Shown here piece by piece: positions 46,901 through 62,773 of a stretch of DNA of 64,000 nt (position 1 is the stretch's first letter; the number at the start of each line of letters is the position of its first letter). A program made the translations under genes and the position numbers. A model generated the notes under the pieces. That model saw only the letters and a program-made list of their open reading frames with translations, was not told where the DNA came from and did not search any database. Source of the stretch: Brevipalpus yothersi (lineage: Eukaryota > Arthropoda > Arachnida > Trombidiformes > Tenuipalpidae); assembly GCA_003956705.1 (NCBI GenBank), contig QZCP01000146.1:1-64000 (forward strand), given 5' to 3'.

Positions 46901-49900
46901 AAGGCCAAAGAGGAATGGAGACCGTAAGGGTGATGATGGTCTATCGTTCGGTCACGATGATAGAAAGAGAAAAGAGGTAAGAAAATGAACGGGATGAGGA
47001 TTAGGATATAGATTGAACGAGAGATGATAGGGAAATAGTTGGAGATGATGAAGGAGCTGTTTAGATGGCCCAAAATGTTATTAGAAAAGGGAGAGAGAGA
47101 GAAGACTTGAATGAAGATGGAAAAAAAGGATGTGTGAAACTTGGGAGAGAGATATGAAAGTGTGTGTTGTTTAGAGGGATGTTAAGAGTAAGTAAAATTA
47201 GAGAAAAGTAAGAAATAGAAAGAGTGAAAGGGAAGAGAGAAAGAGAAGAGAGAAAGAGAGACGACATGAAAGATTATCCGGTAAAAGAGGTGGATTTGAG
47301 ATCTTCTCTTTTTCGTCTTCTTTCTCTCCTTATACTTCTCATACTGACTGGCAATTCACTCTTACTTGCTGACTTGACTGGAGGAGGCAAGGGGGTAAAG
47401 ACAAAGAGTGAAATGTAATTAAATATGGAAACACAATCAAACAGAATTGAGATTATTGAGCGAAGAACACAAGTTCTCGCCTCAATATGAGAAGAGTATT
47501 GGATGATGGTGAGAAATTTCAATTCATGTCACATAAGTGTATGAGCACAAAAAAACGAAGAAGCATCAATCGAAGCAGCATGTTTACCAAAATAAGAAAA
47601 TAGTATTAATGAAACCAACAAAAGGGTCTCTTTCTCTCTCTCTCTTACACTCAACTTATTATCTGCATCATTTTGCTATCATGCTATTTGCTTTGAGCAC
47701 TTACATGTACATGAATATGCATACTGGGGAGGGGATTTGTGTTGATTGATTAGCTTTCATGTAGCAAACAAATAGTGTCACTAATACTGAGGAAGCTTCT
47801 GTGACCAAGATGGTGAGAAAAGATATAAAAGAACAGAAAAAGAGCCAAAATGTTATAAGTGGTCATCAATTAGTGAAAATGAAGAAAAAGGAAGCATCAT
47901 GAAGGTGGAAGTAGAAGATGCATAAATGAAGGAATGAGTATGAATAAGTTGGCAAGCAAGGGACTTCAGTGTAAGTCGGAGAGAATAAAATAGATGATTA
48001 TAGCAACAATTTTCATTAATCAAGCGAATCTTCAAACTTGGTTTTAGGGTCAATTTCATGGTTATATCATGAAGAAAATTCTACAATGAAAATAAACAAC
48101 CGAAAACATTCATGATTACCAATACTACCATCAATGATTTGTCTCATTCAGTCATTTTGAAAAGAGAGAAAGAGAGAGAGAGAATGAAACGTCTCTCCCT
48201 CTCTCTCTCTCTTTCTCTCTCTCTCTCTTATCCCAAAATCTGATTATATATTCATCCTATTATTTATTCTGATGAATGAGCCTTCCTCACAGTTGCTAAA
48301 CTCTTTCATACCAACAGAATGAAAGGCAAACTTGGAAATCTGGGAAATGCTTTGGCTGCCATGAATCCGCTTGCAGGCTTGCGAGCTCAAGGCGGCTGGG
48401 GTGGTGGCTATGGAGGTGGAGGTGGCGGTGGACTTCCATCCTTTGGTGCATTGGCTAGTAGTAATTATGGAAGTGCAACCGGCGCTGGTTTTGATTATGG
48501 TAATGCAGCACCCATAAAGGGACCTAAAATGATGATGATGTTCCCAGCGCCCATACAAAGACCAACTTCCGGTGAAACATCTTGGTCTAATGGAAATATT
48601 GACAATATGAACAATGCTCTCATGAATCAAGCAATGGATGAGTGGATGATGATGGCTGCAATGGATTGCTTTGGAATGGATAATATGATACATGATCACA
48701 GGGGAGGAAATCGACCGCATGATTTGCCTATATCTGAGAAGCATGTACAATCTAGACCATATTATCGGAGCCCAGCTCAAATAGCTCGAGAAAATCATTA
48801 TAAAGTGAATCAACATCAACAACAAGAAGTTTATCATGAACAGAGACATCACTATCCTCAGCAACAGCAGCAGCAGCAGCAGCAGCAAGAGATTCAGCAT
48901 CATTTTTCACCAGTTCAACAGCAAAAAATTCAAGAGCCTCACTTTCAAACTCAAATCCAGACATTCAGACCTGAAATCATCCAGCAGCAGCAGCAGCATC
49001 ATCATCATCAGCAGAATAATTATCAACACCAAAACCATTACAATCAGCAGCAACAGCAGCAACAAAGTTACATAGAAAAAGAAAATTTCTTTGATCACCG
49101 AGATGCTATCAAAGGCTCGCCTCAGCACCACCAACAACAACCCTTACAAATTTCTCAACAACCCGTTCAATCACCACAGCCTCTTACCTCACCACCCTCT
49201 TACATAACCACTCAAGCCACTAGTGCCCCGATTTATTTTGGTGAAGAGCCCGGCTACGGACAGCGACTTATGAATGGTCAAAATATTAAGGGAACAAGTA
49301 GTGGTGGTAGTAGTGGTAGTAGTAGTGGTGGTGGTGGTGGTAGTAACAATATAGCTGGAGGATATTGAGTAGATCAAATTGATAGTTAAATACAATCACA
49401 CATTCTAAAACATAAATCAAGATATGGCCATCTTACTATTTTTCCTCACTCATCATTTCGGCACATTTATTATTGACAAGTCATCGTTCTCCAGCAAGTA
49501 AAAGACGGATACATACAATTCCCCCATCTATTCCATCATTGTTTGATACTTATTATCATCAAGACCATAATTATTAGCATCAAAGTAATCATCTTTTCTC
49601 CTACCACACTGATTTGTGTCCAACTATCTCCAATAGAATCAAATCGAAAGTCTGAATGAGAGTGAGTTCTTGAAAATTGGGGTAAATCTGATCATATAAC
49701 TGTAGGTGTGTGTGTAAGTGTGCTTATTGTAGCCTGCTTGATGCCATATTTTTACTGCTCATTTATAATTCTAATTCATCTTCATCACGAAACCACTAAC
49801 ATCTATCTTAATCTTTCATCCAATCAACTTTTATATAGCCTATGTAATAGTAAATTTTGTGTTGCCAATTTATTTGCTGCCAATTATTAGTGTATTTTAG

Positions 49901-52900
49901 AATGACAAGAATTCAACTCATGCCTACTGTGCTCATTTTCATTAGTGAAATTACTCTTTAATCCTCGTCCTTTTCACAACTTTTTTCGCCCACAATCATC
50001 ACTGTCAAACTCTATTCAAATCATTACTTCATCGAGAAAAAACCCAGAAGCTGACTTATCAGATTTTCATCTTCTTCCTGACTGGAAACACTCCTCTCAA
50101 TTTGTAAGCCAAAGATTTCATCCCAATTTCTTACACGATATCAAAAGTGAAAAAACATGATCTTATCCTAAAATTTGACAGCCGCTAAAATATTTTGGAT
50201 TTGTTTTTGGTGGAAAGTTTCCGTACATTCTCTATCTTATTTGAAAGAGAAAGGGAACAAAGTCAGAGGTAATGTAAAATTCATGCTATGAATTCGATGT
50301 CAAGTGCATCAATGACATTAGTCAAACATACTCGATTGAAAATCTAATAAAAGGTTCTCTCTCTTTCCATCAACAGCCAAGCACGTTGAACTGAATTGAG
50401 TTGAGCCTCTCTCATCATACATCTACAGGGAAAGAGAGACTGAGAGAGAATATCAAGATTTCAACCAGAGCTTCAACGAAGGAAAAGTTATCAAAGGAAC
50501 ATGGAAACTGTGTGAGGAAATAAGATGTAGGTACAAGAGCACGTAAGGCTTCTCGATAAAATTGCGCTCATGGAAGTAATAAGGATGGAATATTCTCTCT
50601 CATTCAATTAAACATTCACAAAAATTAGTCAGTGATTGATGAGTCGAAAAAGAGATTAAGTGAGAAAAGGAGAAAGAGAAGTAAAGTGGAAGTCTAAAAA
50701 AGAGCTCAAAACTCGAGCAATAAGGGATGTTGAGAGAAGAGTGGAAGCGTTATGATAAGATAAGTTCTCATTCTAGTTAGAGAGACAGGATCAAGTGTTA
50801 AATGAGAAAAAAAAGTGATAAGCCAAGATAAGTGAAAAAAAAGTCAAACACAAACACTGGACTTCCAGGTTATCCTAGCCAATATCATCAAACAATCACA
50901 CAAGAGAATACACAATGATAAAAATAAATTTCTCACCATACTCGAGGAGATTGCCGAGAGGTAACTCAAAACTCAAATCGATGAGAGCATTATGCAATGA
51001 GTGTAAGAGTGTAAAGGGAAATGGAAAAATGGTTCACTTAACATACACTCCTTAGAGGTAATGGTTGAGTACAAGGAAGCATATTGATGGAAAAAAAGGA
51101 GAGAAAAAAAAGATGCACACCTTGTCACACGCTAAAAATATGACTCATAACATGGAGAGAGCAGATGTAAGCTATTACGTATACCTATTCCATAGACACT
51201 CAACTAGCCATTGAAATCGGATTATTAGTGGTCTTAGAATTTTGTCCATAGCAATTTCTCAATTCAGGGACAAAAATGATTCAGAGTACGAAAAACTTGA
51301 TCGATACGATTATGAAAGATGATTATGATGAACAGGAAAAAAAGTGAGAAAAAGAAATCTTGAAGTACACCTCTGAGTGGCTCAGGAAACGGATGATACA
51401 CAAGATGTATTGTAAGGTAACTAATCACTTACCGTTATGAGAAGATAGAACAGGATGATAACTAGGGTCAAGAAGGGCGAACCTTTCATAACTAGGCATG
51501 GCGTCTGTATCGATCACTGGTATATAATTATAACGACCATTGCATAAAACACAAGACGATACGTATCTCGGATAGTGGTTGCAGGAACATTGGACTGTTG
51601 AGTAGCGAGCTATCTTACGTGAGGCTCCTGCTAGAGCAACATAAGATCGTATCAATTTTCGTTTTCTCATATGCTTAAGTGGCAATGTCCGTGCACAATG
51701 TGAAACATCGCCACTATTATCTACGAGAGATGACTCTCTTTCTTCCGGTGGTACATTCGAAACACTAGTGTTGCTCCCAGAAGCATTGGGACCATTATTA
51801 TTAGATGCACTTCGGTTCAAATTAGTTGAATCAGTTTTGGATTGAGTTGAAGTGTTGGTATCACTCAAATTATTATGGTTGTTGGATGCTTTGGATTGTG
51901 AGGCTGGAGATGAAGATGTTGTTGTCGAAGTGGTGGTGGTGGTGGAGGTGGTTGATGGGGTATTGGGATTTGGACAATTAGAAAAACTTGCATGACCATT
52001 TACATTAGATTTAGCAGTCAGAGGCTGTGATTTAGGACAATTAGAAGATGAAGAAGTATTGACACTAGTGCTAGCAGGATCAACTTTACAGAAGAATGCT
52101 ATAGATCCTTTGTTAGCTCTTAACTGACGGTACATTTCATTTTGTTGCCTAATTTTAAACTCTAAATCAGCCACTTGGGCCTGTAACCATGTCCATCTTG
52201 AGGCGATGGCACTCCTCTCATTAAGCCACTTCCAATCTGGTCTTTCACTTCTGTGGAATTAACCAAGAGAGACAAACAAACATATTAGGGTTTGAGAATA
52301 AATTTTAGATGATGGCGAATGATGATACTCACATTGGTACCGTTTCTCTTGAACTAGAATTTGAATTTGAATTTGAATTAGAATGGAAAAATTGATAGAA
52401 AGAATCATTTGATGAGAATTCGTTTTCATCACAGCTTTCACCTCCAGAACTGCTTTCTGTGGCATCTGAGTCATAACCCCGCTCAAGTTGCTTGAGATGG
52501 TGTGTTAATGTTCCTACAATTGTTCGTATTCGTTCTGATTCTTTTGGATTAAAGAATACACTATCATTACTATTACTACCATCAGGAGCTCCTGTGGTAC
52601 ACCCATTGACAACACATGGGCCAGGAGATTCAGTGATAGAAACAGAATTACTATTACTATAACAATTGATTGAATTACGATGGCCAGATGCTGCTGATGT
52701 TGCAGGATGATGTTGCTTAACAAAGGCGCGCAATTGCTCTGTGGTGTGTCTTTCTAGTTGTTTTGCTTGAATTCGCCTGATACGTTTAATTAGGAAATCA
52801 GTTTTACGCTGTAATTCGAATGCATACTCTTTCAGATCCTCTGCTTGAGATTTATCCATCAAACACCTTGTACCATTCATGTACAAATAAGAGTGGGTGT

Positions 52901-52970
52901 TGAAAGGTACCGGATCGAGGGTGGCAATTATGATGTGATGATGAATATGTATACTGATTGTTACAATCAC
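40970..52970 (-). CDS. KANSL1: KAT8 regulatory NSL complex subunit 1 (KANSL1 / Drosophila NSL1)
   Basis: Five exons join in phase: 52970-52333, 52250-51433, 42300-42216, 42118-42024 and 41904-40970, about 856 residues. KANSL1 is the scaffold of the NSL complex and activates the MOF acetyltransferase through its C-terminal PEHE domain. Seen here are a coiled segment ([20 protein letters not shown]), the conserved [18 protein letters not shown] stretch, a Cys-rich patch ([20 protein letters not shown]), [11 protein letters not shown], and a PEHE domain starting [20 protein letters not shown] and running to [20 protein letters not shown]. The conserved [10 protein letters not shown] segment is near the end. 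The intron between exons 2 and 3 is 9.1 kb and carries another gene on the opposite strand. The start is uncertain: an internal Met at 52880 is possible, and more 5' exons may exist, since the human protein is about 1100 residues. Confidence 0.88.
44756..44880 (+). promoter_or_regulatory. Candidate TATA promoter elements of the nested gene
   Basis: TATAAATA at 44756-44763 and TATATAA at 44874-44880 lie 430 and 310 bases upstream of the nested gene's ATG on the same strand, inside the KANSL1 intron. Either could position the start of transcription. Confidence 0.35.
45188..49368 (+). CDS. Secreted Gly/Gln/His-rich repeat protein nested in the KANSL1 intron
   Basis: Exon 1 (45188-45399) ends at a CC|GTGAGT donor in phase 2; exon 2 (48318-49368) begins after CCAACAG and restores the frame, giving 420 residues. 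Residues about 15-37 are a signal peptide ([20 protein letters not shown]). A Lys/Leu-rich stretch follows ([20 protein letters not shown]), then a Gly-rich patch ([13 protein letters not shown]), a Met/Asn-rich part, long Gln and Gln/His tracts (runs of up to 10 Gln), and a Gly/Ser tail. No cysteine-rich or enzyme domain is visible; the only clear Cys is in AAMDCFGMD. Such low-complexity secreted proteins are often structural (cuticle, silk, cement or eggshell), but that role is inferred. It is transcribed opposite to its host gene. Confidence 0.7.
45480..48317. other. Intron of the nested gene, purine-rich on the plus strand
   Basis: The 2.9-kb intron of the nested gene (and part of the KANSL1 intron) is strongly purine-rich on the plus strand, with many AGAGAA and GAAGAG runs but few perfect microsatellites until about 48165-48230. 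No further gene is supported. Confidence 0.4.
49369..51432. other. Rest of the KANSL1 intron downstream of the nested gene
   Basis: About 2 kb of AT-rich intron with the nested gene's likely 3' UTR at its start. No other coding region is supported. Confidence 0.5.
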
Positions 52971-53674
52971 TATTGATTACTATTATTGTCACCATTCACA
53001 ATTGAATAATCATCATCACACAATCAAAATCATCATCAACACAGTCCAATATCTTAATGTAAATCAAAATATATAACACCTAAATTAAATATAATTAATG
53101 AATTACATCAAAATCACCACGTTTTTTACACCTTTTTCTCTTATATCTCTTCTCTTCTCTTTTTCTCTCTTCCTTACAAAAACCATTTTATTTTATTCTC
53201 TTCACTTTGACTGTTGTTCATATGCAGACTTTTTGCCACCAGATGTCAGTAAAATCATACTCTACCATAGTGGCATCTAACGGTTATAGTTAAAAATATT
53301 ATTTTTATAATGTTTTTGTTTTCATTTCCATTTTCATGATGAAATTTTCATCATTTTTCATGATGCAGTAGCAGTAATAGTAGCTTGTAGGCGATGGAAA
53401 GTTTTCATTTTGTTTTATGTTGATAGTGTGATAATGTTAATCATGGTATGGCATTTTTATAATATTTGAGGAAAATACTTATGTTTATCCTCTATTGTAG
53501 ATGTACACTTGATTGAACTTTTTCTTCTTTTCTCAACTACTTGATTGTGATATGGAAAGTGATGTTGAGTTTAAAGGAAATGTTTTCGATTGTTCTATGA
53601 TTTTCTTCTTCGACTAGTTGATTGATTGATCGAGTGGTCCAGCCATTTATGGTGTGTGATTGATCTGTACCGAT
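52971..53674. promoter_or_regulatory. Head-to-head region between KANSL1 and the kelch gene
   Basis: About 700 bases separate the two divergent starts and probably contain both promoters. It holds AT-rich DNA with ATCATCATCA-type runs near 53010-53030 and imperfect TTTTCATGATG copies near 53330-53365. No TATA box is clearly placed. Confidence 0.4.
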
Positions 53675-55541
53675 ATGGCTTCCAATAGAGCTAACAATGT
53701 TGTCTCGAATATTTCGAGAGGAGACGGATATATGCGATGGATGTATGATTCGAGGTGAGGAAAACAAGTGATACATTGCTTTGGCTAATGCTTTTGATTT
53801 TAAACTTCGATATTTGTTTTATCTTTATTTTTCAAATTTTCTCCTTGGTGCAAGAAGATCGGACCACTATGACATAATTCTCAAAACTGAAGATGGAGGA
53901 CAAATTCTTGGACATAAAGTGGTCTTATCCGCAGCTATACCCTACTTTAGAGCAATGTTTACTTCTCACTCAGGTGTCAGTTATATTGAATCGGAGGCTC
54001 GAGAAATTTTGATAAAAAATATTGATGGACAGGCTTTGAATGAAATATCCAAATGGTGTTATACTCTACCTGTCGAACCTACCGAGAACACTGTGCAACA
54101 ATTATTGTCTGGTGCTCGCTTACTTGATTGCCAGGATATAGTGAATATTTGCAGTGAATATATTGCATCTCAACTTCATTCCGAGAACGCTCTCGGTATT
54201 TACTCTTTTGCCGAGTTGATGGGATGTGTGGATCTTCAACAGTGCACACTCAACTACATACTTCGGAACTTCATTTCTATTGTTGAGAAATCCCAGGAGT
54301 TTGTTCACATTTCCCTCGAGCTACTCATAAAAATAATCTCAAGCGATCAAATTGATACTGGAACATTCGGTGAAGAGATTGTCTTCACCTCAGTCATGTC
54401 TTGGATCAGATATGATGAGGAGGAGAGAAAAAAGTATCTTGCTCAAATTCTACTTCATGTGAGACTTCCCAAATTGTCTCAAGAAACAATAGTAAGAATA
54501 GAGGATGAGTATCCAATTATCAAAACTGATAACACTTGTAAAGATCTTCTGATTGAGGCTATGAAATATCATCTGAGTAGTGGAGCTATGGCCTCATCAA
54601 ATCCAAGATTTCGCAACAGATCACCACTTGTTCGACCAAAATGTCTCCTCGTATTGGGAGGACAATCACCTAAAGCGATTAAACACTGTGAATTTTATGA
54701 CTTTGCAAATGAACGATGGTATGACTTCCCCAACGGCTTAGCCACTCGAACTTGTCGAGCAGGACTTGCAATGACAGAAGATCTAATCTACATAATTGGT
54801 GGTTTCAATGGAACCACCAGACTGAAATCTGTACAGTGTTTCATTCCATCCGAAAGTCAATGGATTCCTTGCACTGATATGCAAGCTCGACGATCAACTC
54901 TTGGTGTCGGAGTTGTAAATAATTTCATCTATGCAGTGGGAGGTTTCGATGGAACTACTGGCTTAAGATCGGCCGAGTACTTTGATCCCACCAAAAGCTC
55001 GTGGTCATTTATTGCACCAATGTCAATCAGACGCTCATCTGTTGGTGTGGCTACATTGAATGATCGTGTGTACGCAGTTGGCGGCTACGATGGTGCCTCT
55101 CGATGTAGTCTTTCCTCTGTTGAGTATTATGATTCTGTTCGAGATGCCTGGCATTTATTGCCCGAGATGAGTCAGAGAAGAAGTGGTGCCGGTGTTGGTG
55201 TCCTCGATAGTAAATTGTATGCAATTGGAGGTCATGATGGACCTGCTGTTAGAAAATCTGTGGAATTCTATGATCCAGTGTCAAATTGCTGGATGCAGTG
55301 TGCTGATATGATAGTTGCAAGACGAAATGCAGGTGTGGTTACCAAGGATGGACTTCTCTATGTGATCGGAGGTGATGAGGGCTATGATAACCTTGCATCC
55401 GTGGAAATATATGATCCTAGGAAGAATCAATGGCAACTACTACCACAAGAGATGTCAACAAGGCGGAGTTACGCCAGCGTTTGTATAGTTGATAAGTTTT
55501 TTTCCGTTGAAAATGAGCTCAACGATCAACGGTTTTCTTGA
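53675..55541 (+). CDS. KLHL3: BTB-Kelch adaptor KLHL2/KLHL3 of a CUL3 ubiquitin ligase
   Basis: Exon 1 (53675-53754, starting MASNRANNVV) ends at AG|GTGAGG; exon 2 (53855-55541) follows GTGCAAG in phase, 588 residues as in human KLHL3 (587). Domains in order are BTB (DHYDIILKTEDGGQILGHKV onward, residues about 30-135), BACK (about 140-250, ending NTCKDLLIEAMKYHL), and six kelch repeats (about 290-575). Signature stretches include GGQSPKAIKHCEFYDF, VYAVGGYDGASR, RRSGAGVGVLDSKLYAIGG, GGHDGPAVRKSVE and the final MSTRRSYASVC. KLHL2 and KLHL3 deliver WNK kinases to CUL3 for ubiquitination and control ion-transport signalling. An intron in the 3' UTR (55552-55820) has a GTAAGT donor and CTCATCAG acceptor. 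The single copy here is probably ancestral to both vertebrate paralogues. Confidence 0.93.
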
Positions 55542-57204
55542 ATAGGATATGGTAAGTTAAAATTTTTTGAAATTTTCTCATTTTGGATTATAATAAGGCC
55601 TAAGGCTCCTCTTTTACCCTTAATTTTTCCCTTAACCTGAAACTACTTTTGTTTCCTCTTGAACTCTTACGCTTAGCTTTATGTTAAGCGAACTTCCTTT
55701 CGTGAGACGAGTTTTTCAAGCTTAACTCGTAGCTCGAATTTGTCACATTTTTATTCCATTTTTTCAATCTCTCCTCTGATCTGAGCATTCATAATTAACC
55801 CCCCTTTTTTCTCTCATCAGGTTCACAACTAACTGGAATATTGTCTCCTGCAACGTTCCACCCCTCTCCAGCTCACCTTAAAGAACCAATTTAACTATCA
55901 GGTAGAAGTTTTTTGCCAATTGAATCAGCCTCTTCCATTAATTATTGGATTTACATATGTATTATTTTTACCACGAGAGATGTGAGCATTAGTGAATTGA
56001 TTGGACTGTGATATTCGAGTTTATATATTCACCTTCGGGATGAATTCGAAGGTCATTATTCGCATCATCATGATTCATCGGAAATTCCAACCTTGTCATA
56101 TTTCATCAAGAGTTTTTGATCGAATACTGTTTTTCTGTCCCGATGAGAATGACAGAATTTCATCAATTAAAAATAACTTCATTGAGAGATTAAAAGCAAC
56201 TTTCCTATCATCAGAGAAATAACTCAATCGCTCGAGTGAACGAATCATAGAGTTTGTCCAAATTATTTTAATGACGAAATCGGTTGAACTCAGGATAAGC
56301 TTTTTCTTTCTCATCGATTAATCTCTTGTCCTTATCAGACAGTAATTTTATCGAATTAAGCTCCTAATCTAACTTCTAATATCTCCTCATCATAATGAGT
56401 TTTCAGCCTGTGAGCAGCAGAATGGACTGTCAGCATCAACAATGGAATTTCCGATTGGTTTTGTACACAGTATGGTAGTCATGAATCCTTATTCTCACAA
56501 TGAAAATATACGACTCACAATTTAACGGTCCTAGAAAATCCTAAAAATCTCTCTTATTCATGGGGTCCTAGTTCTCTACGGTCTACTTCGAGTGAATCAA
56601 GAAGAGGCGAAGTTCAATCGAAAAACATTGTTATTACAGTTCTTTCAGATGGGGGAATTGATTAACCTTCCATCTGGTTCTTAGTCTGAAAAAACCAGGC
56701 ATGTTTAACATCGAAAAACATCAAGAACAGCTCTTAGGCAATAATAGGCAATAGTGAGAAAAATTCATTAAGTCAGCCTCTATCATGATGGTTGATTAGA
56801 AACTTTTTCAAGTAATAGAAAGGATCAAATGAGGAAAGACATCGAGGCTCAATGATTATCTAGAGGGAAAGGAAAATGTATGATGAATTTTACCATGAAT
56901 GTTTGAAAAGAAGCAAAGCATGGAGGAATGACAAAAATGATACTTGAACACTTGTCGGAACGGGCAACAATGATAATATCATCATTTTAGCAAATGATTG
57001 AAGCTTTAGGACAGTGTGTGTCAATTTTCAAAAAAACGAGAGATGTGCTGGCCCTTCATGAAGGAAAAGAGTATATCTAACTGTGATTAACTCATACACA
57101 TTGGAGCCCGAGATTGAATTTCAAACCCTTAGCTGCAAGCCGAATATTGCAGCAATAGAGTTCAGGTGGACAAACGACGGCTATACGAATCGATTGATTT
57201 AAAT
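55542..57204. other. Convergent region between the kelch and ERK genes
   Basis: About 1.7 kb that includes the spliced 3' UTR of the kelch gene (to about 55960) and probably the ERK 3' UTR near 57204. The rest is AT-rich with no supported gene. Confidence 0.5.
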
Positions 57205-59439
<2,235 letters not shown>

Positions 59440-59832
59440 AATTCAATGGTGATACACTGAATGCGCACACTATATTGGAAAATCACTGATCACAATTAAA
59501 AATATCTATTGTGATACTTAATTAAATTACCCCTCTCTCTTCACACACAGCTACCCTACACAAAATTAACGATGATCATACACAATCAATTGCAATTGCA
59601 AACCTCTTCACACAATTTGCAATGTTAACATCACAGATATCCATGCCACAGGATAGCGCCACTTTAAAGGGTTTGAAAAAAAAATTTTTTTTCAAGACAT
59701 TTTTTTTGTCTTTACTTTTTTTACAATCTTTTGATTGCAATTAGTTTTGATTAAATTTGGGACTTTGAAATGATATAAAATTGATTGACAACATCAGTGG
59801 TTCATCATAGTTCATTGTGTTTTGGTGGACGA
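59440..59832. promoter_or_regulatory. Compact bidirectional promoter of ERK and HINT
   Basis: Only 393 bases separate the two divergent ATGs. The region is AT-rich, with long A/T runs at about 59681-59725 and no clear TATA box. Both 5' UTRs and promoters must fit here. Confidence 0.5.
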
Positions 59833-60500
<668 letters not shown>

Positions 60501-60703
60501 ACTTTTCAGATCACCTGAATCTCTCTGCTAGATGATGAATCACCGAAACCAAAACTCTGCCACAAATTCAAGTCGTGAATCTGTTGGTTTTATAAACTTC
60601 CAACTGAGATTGTGTACGAAGAAAATCAAACTTTAATGAAGAGAGTTTTCAAAACTTCGTCGTTCAGTTTAATAGAAAAAAATCGTGAATAAGAAATTAT
60701 AAA

Positions 60704-62773
60704 CTACTTTATGAAGCGATATCTTGCGGAAAATCCTCTTCCTTCAAGAGAATCGTCAGCGATTATGTTGATAATCAAGAAATTATCCTTTGAGATGATC
60801 TTGGTTTGATTCAACAACCTACCACAATAGCTAGAAAAAAATGTATATACAAATAATCTTGAATAAGTGGATGCTCCAAATAGATCACTACTTGTCTCAT
60901 TAACACGCAAGCACTCTACTATGTACTCACATATCCGGCTGATACATGTCTCGGCATCTAATTTCCACTCTTTCTCGAACACATTTATCAGGATAGCGAT
61001 CAGGATCTTTAGATACATCAGCAAACCAAAAATCGTCAAAAATAATCTCAATTCGATGTCGAGGTGGAGCCTATAGAAAAAAGAGCAAACACAAATACCG
61101 AACGATGAACATCATTTTCAACCAATCTCCACATGCCAACCCTTTGTTTTCACTTTTCTCACAATGTCATGAAACTTCCATATTTACACAAGGTGATAAT
61201 ATATATATTTATAAGTGTGTGTTGCAATAACTAATACTACTCACATTTATCACCCAACCGCAACTCTGGAATGGCAATTCACGCTTTGGATATCCTGGGC
61301 TTATGAGGTCTCCTTCAACTTTGAGAATTCCACCGCATTTCGATTTACCGGATCTTATTAGCAGCGGATGATGTTTAGGATCATTTGATTTATGTTCACA
61401 TTGTTTGCCACTGGTCAACGGTGGACACAGACATTGACAGCCTGATGACCTTTCAATAGGTACACCTTGATTTAGGCAAATAATGAGCAATCTGCATTTG
61501 ATGAAACAGTTGTTGGCCAAGATGACTTGCTTTTTATCGTAGAAGCTTAAATTTCTTCGTGGCTCATCTATAAGGTATTGTAGTACAGGTGATTTGGTGC
61601 TCATGGTCAAGCGAACATATGGATCTATACTGAAATCTGATGATTGATAATGCATTATGGACCGATAATCATATGGTACAAGTTCCTCTTTTCGTATGGC
61701 TCTCCTCTGATACTGATCTTCCATAACTTTCAAAACATTATCCATGTTAACATGTATGTACAGATCTCGATCGTGTCGTGTATGAATATGCTCCAAGTTT
61801 AGGACATGGCCAAGCTCATGTAGAACTTTATAATTCTAACGGAGAACAGAAAATAAAGTGTTTTCTTAGAAAGTAATCAGCTTCGAAAACCTAGTAGATC
61901 AGAACTTATAAAGTTTTTGGAATATCTGCTGAGATTTTAATTGCTGCAATTAGTCAAAAAGTTTTTCACTCTATGTAGCATTAACTATATGTGATTGTTG
62001 CCTGGAACTCACCTCATAACATCCATCACCAAGATTTACGCTTTGGCCTCCACCATTGGCATCCAAGTCTCTTTCAACTGTGAAACACCTTTTTGAGCGT
62101 AAAATCACAACCCAATCTCACTCTAACGAAATGAATTGCTAGATACTTACCCTGGTTGATCAGAGCGGAAAACAACGTAGTTCAATGTCTCATTTTGGGA
62201 CTTTAAATCATCTAGTTCATCCCAGAATATGAATCTAATACAAGTATCCAATTCCCATTCTCTCATTGCTGAGGTGACTGATGAACGGCAAGCTTCGTCA
62301 CAGCCTATCGATTGAGTGAAAATATTTGAGATTTGTTTTCGTGTCAAATAACAATTTTCTTGGAGTAGTAATAAAACGAACTTAACTACGGTGGAAAACG
62401 TAGGGAATCTGATTTTTTGGCCAGTATTTGTTCTTATTTAGCTTGTTCTTGATATTTTTCCCAGGATGATCTGAGGACATTTCGACTATTGTATTCCTAG
62501 TCTGAGAGAAATGAATAGAAAGAAAAAAGATTTAAGGGTGAAAATTGAATCAAAAAATTGCGAAAAAATTCTCACAAGTCATATTTGGCAATTAGAAGAT
62601 ATTTAATCAAGAACTTTTACGATTATTCTCTTGCTAGATAGTAACGAATTAACTGTCTGAAAATTTTGATGAACTTTTCTCACCTTCGAGTTATTGGAAA
62701 TCTTCGAAACTTCGAAGTTTCCGAAAACACCGGTCAAGAAAAATAAAGATAAATAAAATCTTAAGCCAACCAT
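60704..62773 (-). CDS. Secreted astacin metalloprotease with EGF-like and CUB domains
   Basis: Seven exons join in phase: 62773-62684, 62501-62390, 62358-62151, 62070-62013, 61835-61245, 61070-60931 and 60830-60704, 441 residues. A signal peptide (MVGLRFYLSLFFLTGVFG) and short basic propeptide lead to the mature start region YWPKNQIPYVF. The catalytic motif is HELGHVLNLEHIHTRHDRD, with three zinc His and the catalytic Glu, and the Met-turn is YDYRSIMHY. An EGF-like segment follows (SSGCQCLCPPLTSGKQCEHK) and then one CUB domain (CGGILKVEGDLISPGYP to SLEGRGFSARYRFI). The usual Gly in HELGHxxG is Asn and the usual Glu after the third His is Ile. It is a secreted or surface protease of the nematode NAS/tolloid style; the substrate is unknown. 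An in-frame Met 26 codons upstream (62851) would bury the signal peptide. Confidence 0.85.

Noticed and set aside
48244..49395. Minus-strand frames of Leu, Ser, Thr or Val runs opposite the nested gene
   Set aside because: They mirror the CAG, CAT and GGT repeats of the plus-strand coding exon.
53781..53854. Using the upstream extension of the kelch exon as the protein start
   Set aside because: It begins at a non-ATG codon and is intronic; the short exon at 53675-53754 joins in phase with proper splice sites.
60844..61051. Hydrophobic minus-strand frame at the 3' end of the astacin gene
   Set aside because: The upstream half is out of frame with the CUB domain; splicing 60931 to 60830 with GTGAGT and TTTCTAG restores the CUB sequence.
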